The notes below the pieces were generated by a model, which saw nothing but the letters and a program-made list of their open reading frames with translations, was not told the DNA's origin and made no database searches. This document shows positions 9,450 to 18,858 of a DNA stretch of 64,000 nucleotides, in pieces. Numbering within the stretch: the first letter of the stretch is position 1; each line of letters starts with the position of its first letter. The translations under genes were made by a program, and so were the position numbers. Origin of the DNA: Ichthyocystis sparus (GTDB taxonomy: Bacteria; Pseudomonadota; Gammaproteobacteria; Burkholderiales; 2013Ark19i). Location: the NCBI RefSeq assembly GCF_900078755.1, contig NZ_FKIH01000006.1; one strand, 5' to 3'.

Positions 9450-10689
9450 TATTTATTTGCCAGTATTATATTACCCTGCTTGTCATTATGTGTGCCTACA
9501 TTGTTAATACAACGGGTTAGCTGCTCAAAAAACTCTAGTGCCGTTTAATATCCGTGCCGTTAGTGTGAATTACAATCAGTTGTTCCTATGCTAGTTACTC
9601 GTATAATAAAAGTAATATTAAATATTATTATAATAACTCTACGAATATTTGGTTAATAATAGAGAATTATTGTACGTTTTAATCTATATGATGCAGGTAA
9701 GTGTTGGTGACAAATATAATTTGTCATATATTTTAGTTAGTTCGTGACCTTGTAATATCTGCTTTATAAATAAAGTTGCTCTATTGTTATAAAAATGTCA
9801 CACACACATATTGTAATTACATAAAATAAACTGTGCAAATTTACAATAATTAATGGAAATGTATTAACTATTAACTTTTTGTTTGCAAACTTTTTGAGTA
9901 TCTTAATAATACGATGTATATGCCATACCCATATGGAAGGTAAAGATTAAGCAAAAGCCCTTGTTGACTAGGAGCGGTATAAAACTCATATTCTTGATAA
10001 CATTTTATTATTTACAGCGATCTTATAAGAAATAAAAATGTGTTGCACCATGACATGCTATTTCTTTACTGATATGGAATATTTGTGGTATCAATATGTA
10101 GATGTTATAGAAGTAATGCTGCAAGGGCGAATGTACAAGATAGGTGATTATGTTATACGTGATTTACTTATTATAAAATATTTTATCGGCATCATGGTAT
10201 TGTTTGTCAATGAATCTTTATACCTTAGTTGATCTGGCTTTATATTTCAATCGATCTGGATCAATTGATAATTGTAAGTTGCCCTATATTCCTAATAAAA
10301 TAGGTACTTATAAGTTTTACTCTACGCTTTTCTTTTATAAGGTGCTCTGTGGTATTTAGTAATTATGACATTTCGCTGTGTGGGTTGTGTATTTACGTGA
10401 TTATGAATAATATTTGAGATGGTGCTTTTTTTGATAGCCTGTTATAGATATAATAGTTTTATGTTGTTTCTCTAAAAAATAAAATGTCTAACAGTAATAT
10501 TTCAGTTATAATTCTGGGCATTTTTACTGATAGCAATGAATGTACGTTGGGGCTTTGTTATTTCTCACGTAATAACTGTATAGTTGTATACATTGGTTTT
10601 TTTGCTATCAGTTATTATTAGTGTTCTTATACACTGTTATTTTTTGTATGTGACGATTAGTACTTGTTTGTAAAAGTTTGGAAAATAAG
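9450..10689. other. Spacer between members 2 and 3
   Basis: About 1.24 kb, A+T-rich. A 64-codon frame at 10038-10232 (MCCTMTCYFF) has no recognisable family and no good ribosome site, and is probably chance. The final 200 bases (from about 10480, with GTCTAACAGTAA and TTTTTGCTATCAG) resemble the regions before the relic at 15745 and before member 5, so they form a shared subfamily B upstream segment. Confidence 0.5.
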
Positions 10690-12570
10690 ATGTCGTGTGC
10701 TAATAATTTTGCAATACGTATTTCTGCTTATTCAGAAGAAATTTTGTCATCTTCCGACAAGAGTGAGCCATATGTATCTAAGAAAAATGTTAGTAATATT
10801 ATTTCATTAAACTCCAAGGTTCAAATAGATGGTGAGAGTCTTGTTTGCAATCATCTGTCCGCTTTATATGTTTCTGAAAGCATTAGGCACCATAACAATG
10901 GTAAAAAGCTTAGAATTCATGATTTATTTGGAAGTACGTCATCAATAATGACGGTTGCCAGGAGAGCTTCTCTTGATAACATTCGTGACCTCCCTGATCG
11001 TCTGATAAGTAAATCATGTAATAAATACATTATAGTTTGCCGTAGATTCGGTGTTTTTTTGCGTGAAATTGCTATAGATACAAAGATTAATTGTCAAAGG
11101 GTATTTTTGTTACGTAGTTGTGATCATACAATGGCATTAAGAGTTATTTGTAAATTAAAAACTAATCATTTAGGTAACATTGGACGTAGGTATGTAGTGC
11201 ATTTTTTTGATCCAAACAAGACTAATGTTGTTGCTCGTAGTGAAGTTGATAATCCAGATCTTTTCTTGAATGAAGAAAAATTTTCCTTAAATAAGTTTAC
11301 CGGGAGTTATTATTCTGTATATTTTGAAAAATTACTAAGTGCTCCTAAAGAGCATGAATTAATGGTCTATGAGTGTAGTAGCAATAATATTATAGGTAGC
11401 GAGTCTCTATTAGTATTTGAAACATTGATACACGATGGTATTTCAGAGTGTGCTTTATATCATTTGATGGAGAACGGGATATGCACTAAAAATATAATGA
11501 TGATGTCCGAGAGACTATCTTTACTTCCTTCTAGTGTCAGGGAGAGCATTGTTTACGGTAGAAGTAGCCTCGGTATACAAGCCCTACATGTTGCTTTGAC
11601 TAATAATCGTCATAATTCTATACACGCATATTGTTATTTGTTGCGTGGATTGTCTGATAATGAGAAGCTAAGAGTATTACCGAATTTACTTACTGCTAAT
11701 AATATGAGGGGAGAGTCGGGGCTATTTATGGCTATGCAGGAAGGTAGTGCCGATGCTATTTCCGCTTTCGGTAGTTTATTGGACATGTTACTTTCGTTGA
11801 AATGGAAAATGTCTCCTAATGTATTAGCTAATACTATCTTTAATTTGATAGAGGCTAGGAGAAGAGAAGGTAGACGTGATACGGGACTGTTTATGGCCAT
11901 GCAGGGAGGGCGTTCATCTGCAGTTTTTGCTTTTCGTAGGCTGCTAGATAGACTGATTTCCCTTTCTGGTGCGGTTTCAGTAAATAGTATTGCTAAAATG
12001 ATTTTTTATATACTAATGTCTGTTAATAATAGAGGAGTGAGTGGGCTGTTTATTGCTATGCAGGAGGGTCACTCATCTTCAATTTATTCGTTTGGTAGTC
12101 TATTGGATAGATTGGTATTCGTAGGTAACAATATCCCTAAGTATAGTCTTGATGATATGGTGTTTGACATACTATTGGCTAGATCTGGTAGCGTTAGTAA
12201 TGGATTATTTTCGGCTATTAAAAATAGTCGCTTAGGTGCTATTAGGGCATATTGTTCTTTACTAAGTAGGATTAGTAAGCACAGGTGGGTTGATCTATTG
12301 GAGGCTAAGAATAACTATGGTATGCCGGGCATATTGCTTGCAAATGGAAAAACTATAAATTTTTATCTTGATGTATTGTCAGGCTTTACAATTGATGTGC
12401 TATCAAAATTACATTATAGATTGGGGAATATAAGATATACAAGGAAATATATAGAATATGCAAATAGTCGTAATGGTTTAGAGACTGCTAGATACGAAAA
12501 TTTTCTTTTGGGGCTAGAAAAAATTATACGCTCCAAGGCCGCTCTGCCTACCCTACCGCATAAGTTCTAA
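10690..12570 (+). CDS. ShET2/OspD3-EspL-like cysteine-protease effector, subfamily B, member 3
   Basis: The ATG at 10690 (MSCANNFAIR) is chosen over an in-frame TTG at 10678, because it aligns with sibling starts and follows GGAAAA. Product is 626 residues. Predicted triad is Cys53 (VCNHLSALY), His146 (DHTMAL) and Asp174 (FFDPNKTN); the His is four residues later than usual because of a small insertion near residues 91-100 (RRASLDN region). There are six repeat units, fewer than in later members, ending in a GMPGILLANG cap. The tail is rich in basic residues (IIRSKAALPTLPHKF), a feature often seen in type IV secreted effectors but not proof of secretion. It is most similar to members 4 and 5. 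Confidence 0.82.
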   Translation: MSCANNFAIRISAYSEEILSSSDKSEPYVSKKNVSNIISLNSKVQIDGESLVCNHLSALYVSESIRHHNNGKKLRIHDLFGSTSSIMTVARRASLDNIRDLPDRLISKSCNKYIIVCRRFGVFLREIAIDTKINCQRVFLLRSCDHTMALRVICKLKTNHLGNIGRRYVVHFFDPNKTNVVARSEVDNPDLFLNEEKFSLNKFTGSYYSVYFEKLLSAPKEHELMVYECSSNNIIGSESLLVFETLIHDGISECALYHLMENGICTKNIMMMSERLSLLPSSVRESIVYGRSSLGIQALHVALTNNRHNSIHAYCYLLRGLSDNEKLRVLPNLLTANNMRGESGLFMAMQEGSADAISAFGSLLDMLLSLKWKMSPNVLANTIFNLIEARRREGRRDTGLFMAMQGGRSSAVFAFRRLLDRLISLSGAVSVNSIAKMIFYILMSVNNRGVSGLFIAMQEGHSSSIYSFGSLLDRLVFVGNNIPKYSLDDMVFDILLARSGSVSNGLFSAIKNSRLGAIRAYCSLLSRISKHRWVDLLEAKNNYGMPGILLANGKTINFYLDVLSGFTIDVLSKLHYRLGNIRYTRKYIEYANSRNGLETARYENFLLGLEKIIRSKAALPTLPHKF

Positions 12571-13454
12571 TTATGCACTGATGTTTTGTGATTACATTAT
12601 TGTTATTCTGAATTGTACAAATGTTTTATTTTTTCTAGTAAATTTACGTGGCCTATGTGTATTTTGTTGCATGCGCAATTATATCTATATTCGGTGTTGT
12701 AACTGTATGTAACAGAGCGTTATAATTACTCATAATGAGAGTCAATTTTATCTAATTTAGAGTAAGTACTCCACACATGGGGGTGTTAGAGTATTCTTGC
12801 AATTTGCGTACTTACATATTAAAAATAACTTCAATCAACATAATTATATTCTTGTTAATGCTTCGAAGTCCATTTTTTAAATGTTAATGTTTGCACATGA
12901 TTAGGATGTTATAGTGGCATCTTTAGCGCGAGTGACGGGGACAGTACAGCTGTTTTGCACATTGCACTAGTGTGGTAGGCAATTGTGGAGTTTTGCGCAC
13001 GTACGACCTATGATATTCCTATATGTGGATTACCAAAGTTGTTACACTGCACTTTACCAGATAAGTGCAATAATTATTTACCACATTGATGTTATGCGAG
13101 TTTTTTTTGACGATTAGCGGAATATTTTTTGGTAAATTTAGCAAGTTTTTGCCCATATTTGTTTGACTGCTACTACAGATCATGATGTCGTTTTATGCTC
13201 GCTTGTGGTCATAATTAATGATTTTGCTGATGGTTTGCACTTTTACATTGCAAGCGGTAACGGTACGTTTCTTTTTCAAAGGTGTCGTGGTACTTTCTGG
13301 TGCTTTACGTAAATAACCCTATATTTTGTTGAAGTTTTTTGCTATAGGGTATCACCGACGATCCGGTGTTGCACACCTGCCGTATATGGCCTTTACAGAT
13401 GTATAACGATAATGGCACCTATCGTACGGGTGGGTGTTTGTTTGGGAGGTTGAT
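12571..13454. other. Spacer between members 3 and 4, with a family relic
   Basis: About 880 bases. It contains the short relic described at 12915-13075. The remainder, including a stretch near 13100-13150 reading roughly FFGKFSKFLP that might be another scrap of a repeat unit, is not assignable with confidence. Confidence 0.45.
12915..13075 (+). pseudogene. Relic of an effector-family repeat region
   Basis: From 12922 the sequence translates as FSASDGDSTAVLHIAL before a stop. This matches the first repeat entry of intact members (FGRNGDGDSALYVAL in member 16, FGRSSDNVSALHVAL in others). About 60 bases on, GLPKLLHCTLPD resembles the LPRLLIASN segment that follows. No start or longer frame survives. 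It is interpreted as the remains of an ancient extra copy; alignment rests on short stretches. Confidence 0.45.
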
Positions 13455-15353
13455 GTGTCGTGCTCCAATAATATGTCGATGCGTATTTCGGCTTCTTCAG
13501 AAGAATATTTGCAACATTCAGATAAGAGTGATCCATACATATCCAAGAAGAATGTTGTAGATATTGCTTCATTAAATATTAGCGTTAAGGTGAGTGACGA
13601 GCATCTTGTGTGTCGTGATTTGTCTGCTTTGTATATTTCTGAGAGCATCAAGCATCACAATAATGGTAAAAAATTTAGAGTACATGAGTTGTTTGGAAGC
13701 AAGGAATCAATAAGGAGAGTTGCACCTAGTAATGTTCATGGTTTGTATGATCTTATGTTAAATAAATCATGTGATAGGCGCATTATTGTCTGCGATAGAT
13801 TAGGTGATTTTTTGCATGAAGTTTCTACTAATACTAAGGCTAATGATCAAAGGTTATTTTTGTTACTTAGTTGTAGTCATGTGATGGCATTAAAGGTTAC
13901 TTGCAAATTAAAAACCAATGAATTTGGTGGTAGATTTTGTAGTTATGTGGTTCATCTTTTTGACCCTAATAGAACTAATGTTGTTGCTCGCAGTGAAGTG
14001 AGTGATCCAAATCAATTTTTGGATAGAGAAAAGTTTTCTTTGCGTAGATTTGTTGGGTCCTCTTCTTATAGGGAATATTTTGAGTACTCACCAGATGCCC
14101 CCACAGAGAACGAGATTATGGTTTGTGAGTATAGTGATAGTGATGTTAATTGTGGTGGTGAGAGTCTATCGAGACTGGAAACATTGGTACATGATGGTAT
14201 TTCAGAGTGCGCTCTCCATCATTTGATGGAAAGTGGGGTATGTAGTGAAAGTATAGTTATGATGTCTGAAAAACTACCTCTACTTCCACCTGATGTTAGA
14301 GAAAATATTGTTTACGGTAGAAATAGTGGAGGCGTTACGTCTTTGTGTGTTGCCTTGACTAGTAACCATTATAATTCAGTACGTGCATACTGTTATTTTT
14401 TGAGCAAACTGTCTGATGATGAAAAATTAAGACTATTACCTCGCTTGTTAGTTAGTAGTAATTTAGATAGAGCCCTAAGTATAGGTTTGGATCAAGGTTT
14501 AGATTTAGATTTAGACATAGATATAAACGAATTGCCAGTATTGCTTGTAGCTATGCAAGAGGGTAATGCTGATTCTGTTTATGCTTTTGCTGATTTTTTA
14601 GATATTTTGCTTTCTCTTAGGGGGAAAGTACCTGCTAGTGAATTGGCTACTATCATTTTTGGTATGATACTTGCTGCGAGTGGTGCAGGTGATACAGCTT
14701 TATATGTGGCAATGGAAGGTGGTTGTTCAGACGAAGTTTTTGCTTTTGGTGCCCTATTAGATAGACTAGCATTAGTGGGTCGTAGTATTCCTCGAGGTGA
14801 TATTGAACAGATGATGTTTGATGTATTGTTAGCAAAATCTAGTGGCTTTGGTAGAGGATTATTTAAAGCCTTTGTAAATAATGATTTGTCTGTTATCAAG
14901 GCATTTTGTTCTTTGTTAAGTAGGATTAACAAATGTAAGTGGCCGGAGCTGTTGGCTGCTAAGGATGGTAATGGGATACCAGGTATGCTTTTTGCAAATG
15001 AAGGGACTGTTGGTTTTTATCTTAACGTACTGAGTGATTTTGATGTTGGTGTCTTATCAGGTTTGCTTTCCATATTGGAGAATTCTAAAGAGCGTACAAA
15101 CGAATATAGAATGTCTATAAATTGTCTTTATATAGCTCAGAGAGTTAATTACGCAAATTTTCTCTCAGGACTAGAAAGAATTATAAATTCAAGGTACGCT
15201 ACATCTGTGCTATTACCTGTAACTGTGAAGAACTATGAATTTGAGAAAAACTATGCCTTTGATGGTGTTTTGGCATTTATTATGTGCTGTCTTGTAGCCA
15301 TACTTTTTGCTTACTATATTTTATGTATTTCAACTAGACATATCTTGCATTAA
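13455..15353 (+). CDS. ShET2/OspD3-EspL-like cysteine-protease effector, subfamily B, member 4, with C-terminal membrane segment
   Basis: GTG at 13455 (MSCSNNMSMRIS) is preferred over the open frame from 13434, because GGGAGG lies 5 bases before it and it aligns with sibling starts. The 632-residue protein has Cys53 (VCRDLSALY, where the usual His after Cys+1 is Asp), His142 (SHVMAL) and Asp170 (LFDPNRTN). It has only about five repeat units. The second is preceded by an acidic low-complexity insert (DLDLDIDINE) encoded near 14494-14530. Uniquely in subfamily B, the C-terminus adds about 40 residues ending in a strongly hydrophobic helix (about 605-625) and a short basic/His tail, so the product could be tail-anchored. 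This suggests membrane targeting, possibly in the host. It may derive from a fusion to spacer sequence. Confidence 0.82.
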   Translation: MSCSNNMSMRISASSEEYLQHSDKSDPYISKKNVVDIASLNISVKVSDEHLVCRDLSALYISESIKHHNNGKKFRVHELFGSKESIRRVAPSNVHGLYDLMLNKSCDRRIIVCDRLGDFLHEVSTNTKANDQRLFLLLSCSHVMALKVTCKLKTNEFGGRFCSYVVHLFDPNRTNVVARSEVSDPNQFLDREKFSLRRFVGSSSYREYFEYSPDAPTENEIMVCEYSDSDVNCGGESLSRLETLVHDGISECALHHLMESGVCSESIVMMSEKLPLLPPDVRENIVYGRNSGGVTSLCVALTSNHYNSVRAYCYFLSKLSDDEKLRLLPRLLVSSNLDRALSIGLDQGLDLDLDIDINELPVLLVAMQEGNADSVYAFADFLDILLSLRGKVPASELATIIFGMILAASGAGDTALYVAMEGGCSDEVFAFGALLDRLALVGRSIPRGDIEQMMFDVLLAKSSGFGRGLFKAFVNNDLSVIKAFCSLLSRINKCKWPELLAAKDGNGIPGMLFANEGTVGFYLNVLSDFDVGVLSGLLSILENSKERTNEYRMSINCLYIAQRVNYANFLSGLERIINSRYATSVLLPVTVKNYEFEKNYAFDGVLAFIMCCLVAILFAYYILCISTRHILH

Positions 15354-16274
15354 TTCTTACTTAATTAGTAGAGAACATCGGTGATTATTGTGTGGATATA
15401 GTGTGTTGAGTCGATATCAATCGATGATACTAAAAGCTCTAATATGTTGTATATCTAAGTAGAATTATTAATTTTATTTTACAAGTTGATCTGGATGAAT
15501 TTCAAGTATAATAAACTCACTTGTCTATATAAAAGTTATACAACTAAAAATTGGTTTAGGGATGGAGTATTTTTAACTTAAATTATATGTCTAACAATGA
15601 ATGATAACTGTATTGGCAGTACATTTTGGGGATGTCCTGTTTTAAGTAAGATATTGATATATTTTTTTACAGTTGCTTTTGTGCTATCTATTATTATTCG
15701 TAGTCTGATACATTATATTGTAATAAGTATTTTGGATAGGCAAGATAGAGTATTTCAGTAATTTTTCGGTGCTAATTTTTTCTACCAATTTAGCCTGAGT
15801 ATAGTCGTCTTCTGATAAGGGCGTTCCATATAATGTATAAGAAAAATGTTTAGTACATTTTCTCATCAAACTCTAAGATTTATATATGGCAAGAATATGG
15901 TGTTAGTGCATTTAATAGTAAAAAAAACTAAAGTTCGTAGTAATTTATTTGAAAAGCATAGAATAAGTAATTATAGTTACTTACTTTATAGTAAGATTTA
16001 ATAATCTGTCTAATTATTTCAATAAATAAATTATTATGTAAAAATGTATTATAGTTTGCGATATATTGGGTGTCTTTTTGCGCAAAACTGCCATAAATAT
16101 CAATGTTAGTAGTTAAATATTATTTTTTGAGCGATTTCAGTACATATTCAGTTATGGTTCTGAGATCTTTAGGGGGTAATAATATAGATTTTTACAGTTG
16201 TTTTTGCTAGCGGCTGTTATATAGTGTCTTAACAGAATAAGCTATTCTTGTAATGGGTTTTTAGGATAAATAAG
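15354..16274. other. Spacer between members 4 and 5, holding a decayed copy
   Basis: About 920 bases. Positions 15745-16140 are a decayed N-terminal domain (separate entry). The 15580-15744 segment is a second copy of the subfamily B leader seen before members 3 and 5, including a GGATAGG ribosome-site remnant just before the lost start codon. Confidence 0.6.
15745..16140 (+). pseudogene. Decayed N-terminal domain of an effector paralogue
   Basis: After a sibling-like leader (TTTGGATAGGCAAG) the expected start codon reads ATA at 15745, followed by EYFSNFSVLIFSTN and a stop, corresponding to MACSSNFSVRISAFSG. TCTGATAAGGGCGTTCCATA (15814 on) is the DKSVPY segment out of frame. Near 16040-16115 a stretch reads CIIVCDILGVFLRK-AIN, matching the VCDRFGVFLHQIAIN region. 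The catalytic-His region is barely recognisable, and everything downstream (FDPN, repeats) is gone. This is a truncated, multiply frameshifted copy lying directly upstream of intact member 5. Confidence 0.75.
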
Positions 16275-18101
16275 ATGGCGTGCTCGAGTAATTCTAAAGT
16301 ACGAATTTCCGCTTTTTCAGGAGAGCCATTATCATCTTATGATAAGAGTGATCCGTATATATCTGAGAAGAACGCCGGAAGCGTTGTCGTACTAAACCAC
16401 AAGTTTCAGATAGATGGCAAAAGCATCGTCTGTAGTCATTTGTCAGCTTTATATGTTGCTGAGAGTATGAAGTGCCATGATAATGGTAAAAAACTTAAAA
16501 TCAATGATTTATTTGGCAGTGCCGAATCAATAATTAGAATTGCTCCTGTTAATATTCATAGTCTGTATAGTAATTTGGTAAGTAAATCATGCAATAAATA
16601 TATTATTGTTTGCGATAGATTTGGTGTTTTTTTGCATCAAATTGCCATAAATACCGACATTAATAGCCAAAGGGTATTTTTGTTGCGTAGTTGTAGTCAT
16701 GCGATGGCATTAAGGGTAATTCGTAAATTGAAAACTGATAAAGTTAGTGGTAGTGAGTATAGTAGTTATGTCGTTCACTTTTTTGATCCAAACAAAACTA
16801 ATATTATTATTCGTAGTGAAGTTGGTAATCTAGATTTTTTCTTAGATAAAGAAAAGTTTTCTTTTCGTAATTTTGTTGGTAATCATGAGTATAGTCAATA
16901 TTTTGAGAGATTACATGGTTATCCGAAAGAATATGAGCTCATGGCATACGAATGTAGTAACAGTGACATTAAAGGAAGTGGGCTTTTATCGGTGTTGGAA
17001 ACATTTTTATATGATGGTATTTCAGAGTGTGCTTTATACCATTTAATGGAGGGTGGCTTATGTAATGATAGTATAATTATGATGTCTGAAAAACTGTCTT
17101 TACTTCCTTCTAGTATTAGAGAAACGGTTGTTTACGGCAGAAGTAGTCTTGGCATTCAAGCTTTGCATGTTGCTTTGACTAATAATAATTATAATTCTAT
17201 AAATTCATATTGTTGTTTTTTGAATGCGCTATCTGATGATGAAAAGATAAGAGTATTACCACATTTATTTATTGCTAGTAATTCAAATGGAGAATCAGGG
17301 CTATTTATGGCTATGCAGGAAGATAGATATGACTCTGTTATTGCTTTTGGTGGTCTGTTGGACATATTAATCTCGTTGGAGGAGAAAATATCTGCTAGTG
17401 AATTAGCTGTTGTTATCTTTAATTTGATAAATGCTAGGAGAGGTGGTAATGAAAGTGCTACAGGTCTATTTATAGCAATGCAGGAGGGGTCTTCAGCTGC
17501 AATTTTTGCTTTTGGTAATCTACTAGATAGACTAATTTCTCTTTCCGATAAAGAACCAGTAACTAATATTGCCAAAATGGTTTTTACCATACTGATGTCT
17601 TTTGGCAGGGGATGTGTGACTGGACTATTTATGGCTATGCAGGAGGGCCATTCGTCTTCAGTTTACTGTTTTGGTAAACTATTAGATAGATTAGTGGCTT
17701 TGGGTGACAGGATCCCCAGCGATGATCTTGAAAAAATGGTATTTGACATACTATTAGCAAGATCTGGTGGAATTAGAAATGGATTATTTGCAGCGATTAG
17801 AAATAATCACCTAGATTCCATCACAGAATATTGTTCTTTGTTGTCTAGAATTGACAAGTCCAGGTGGGCACAGCTATTGGCAGCCAATAATTCTCTTGGA
17901 ATTACAGGTATATTGTTTGCAAGTGAAGAAACTATTGATTTTTATCTTGCTATACTTAAGGGATTTGCTGTTGATGTATTATCAGAGCTGTACTCTATAT
18001 TGAAAAATGTAAAGTATACGAATGTAAAACTTACAGATAGTGGGTTGATCAAGAAACATGAAAGTTTCCTTCTGCAACTAGAAAAAATTATAAATTCATA
18101 A
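16275..18101 (+). CDS. ShET2/OspD3-EspL-like cysteine-protease effector, subfamily B, member 5
   Basis: At 608 residues this is the shortest intact member. ATG at 16275 follows AGGATAAATAAG. The N-terminal domain is complete: DKSDPYIS at 23-30, Cys53 (VCSHLSALY), His142 (SHAMAL), Asp171 (FFDPNKTN). The stretch after Asp reads IIIRSEV where nearly all others have VVARSEV or VTARSEV. There are six repeat units, and the capped end GITGILFASEET is followed by the conserved EFLLQLEKIINS-like tail. It lacks the C-terminal helix of member 4. Its immediate upstream region contains a dead copy of the same domain, so the locus duplicated and one copy decayed. Confidence 0.83.
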   Translation: MACSSNSKVRISAFSGEPLSSYDKSDPYISEKNAGSVVVLNHKFQIDGKSIVCSHLSALYVAESMKCHDNGKKLKINDLFGSAESIIRIAPVNIHSLYSNLVSKSCNKYIIVCDRFGVFLHQIAINTDINSQRVFLLRSCSHAMALRVIRKLKTDKVSGSEYSSYVVHFFDPNKTNIIIRSEVGNLDFFLDKEKFSFRNFVGNHEYSQYFERLHGYPKEYELMAYECSNSDIKGSGLLSVLETFLYDGISECALYHLMEGGLCNDSIIMMSEKLSLLPSSIRETVVYGRSSLGIQALHVALTNNNYNSINSYCCFLNALSDDEKIRVLPHLFIASNSNGESGLFMAMQEDRYDSVIAFGGLLDILISLEEKISASELAVVIFNLINARRGGNESATGLFIAMQEGSSAAIFAFGNLLDRLISLSDKEPVTNIAKMVFTILMSFGRGCVTGLFMAMQEGHSSSVYCFGKLLDRLVALGDRIPSDDLEKMVFDILLARSGGIRNGLFAAIRNNHLDSITEYCSLLSRIDKSRWAQLLAANNSLGITGILFASEETIDFYLAILKGFAVDVLSELYSILKNVKYTNVKLTDSGLIKKHESFLLQLEKIINS

Positions 18102-18858
18102 TACATTAGACACTTTTATTGTTTAATATAGATAATTAATTTACAAGATATGATGTATTAGGACGTGATAGTTGCGTATAATGAGGTGAAGAATATTGTA
18201 GCCTTTGTAGGAAAGTGTTGTAGGAAAGTGTTTTGTTTAGTAGCTGCTAGTACTTCCGCAATGCTACGATCGTCGTTATTAATGTTTAATTTGTGGCAGA
18301 AATTGCAATTTCTGTGTTTGTAGTGGGTATGTGCTTCATTGCTCTGTAACATTACTGGATTAATATATAGATTAATGGTTAGTACATTTTGTTATTCCAT
18401 ATTAGAGACATTACTAGGTAAGACAATAGTTTATTTTTTCATGATGGTTTGTGTTGTCACGTAACAATTGCGCCGCATTAATTAATGTTTTTGGTTGATG
18501 TTGGACTAAACAGCAATTGTAGATGATTAATAAGTTCTCGATGCTGCTCTCGGTGCTGCTCATATGTGAGTAATTGTGATGGTACCCTCAATTTTTGATT
18601 GTCTATAATATGTTAATGTGGCGACAGTAATTGCATTATCACCATAGTATTTATCATCATAATCATAGTAGTAAATTAACTTTATTAATATGCCTGACGT
18701 ACATTTAACTGTGCTTTGTTTTTTACTATGGTAGCCTAGCCCTCTGTATTATTTTTGCTTCACCTTTCGTATTTGTACATATGTGCTTGCCAGTTTCTTA
18801 CTGTTGGTGTGGTTGATCAAAGAGTGTGGTCTAAGGTTTTTTATTTTGGAGGGTTGGT
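18102..18858. other. Spacer between members 5 and 6
   Basis: About 760 bases with no convincing gene. A 13-base direct repeat (TAGGAAAGTGTTG/T) lies near 18208-18233. A 64-codon minus-strand frame at 18158-18352 has no recognisable family. This spacer marks the boundary between subfamilies B and C and does not resemble either spacer type closely. Confidence 0.45.

Noticed and set aside
10038..10232. 64-codon frame in the spacer before member 3
   Set aside because: No homologue recognised, weak start context, and not repeated in other spacers. Chance frame.
18158..18352. Minus-strand 64-codon frame in the spacer before member 6
   Set aside because: Low-complexity composition, no recognisable motif and no ribosome site.
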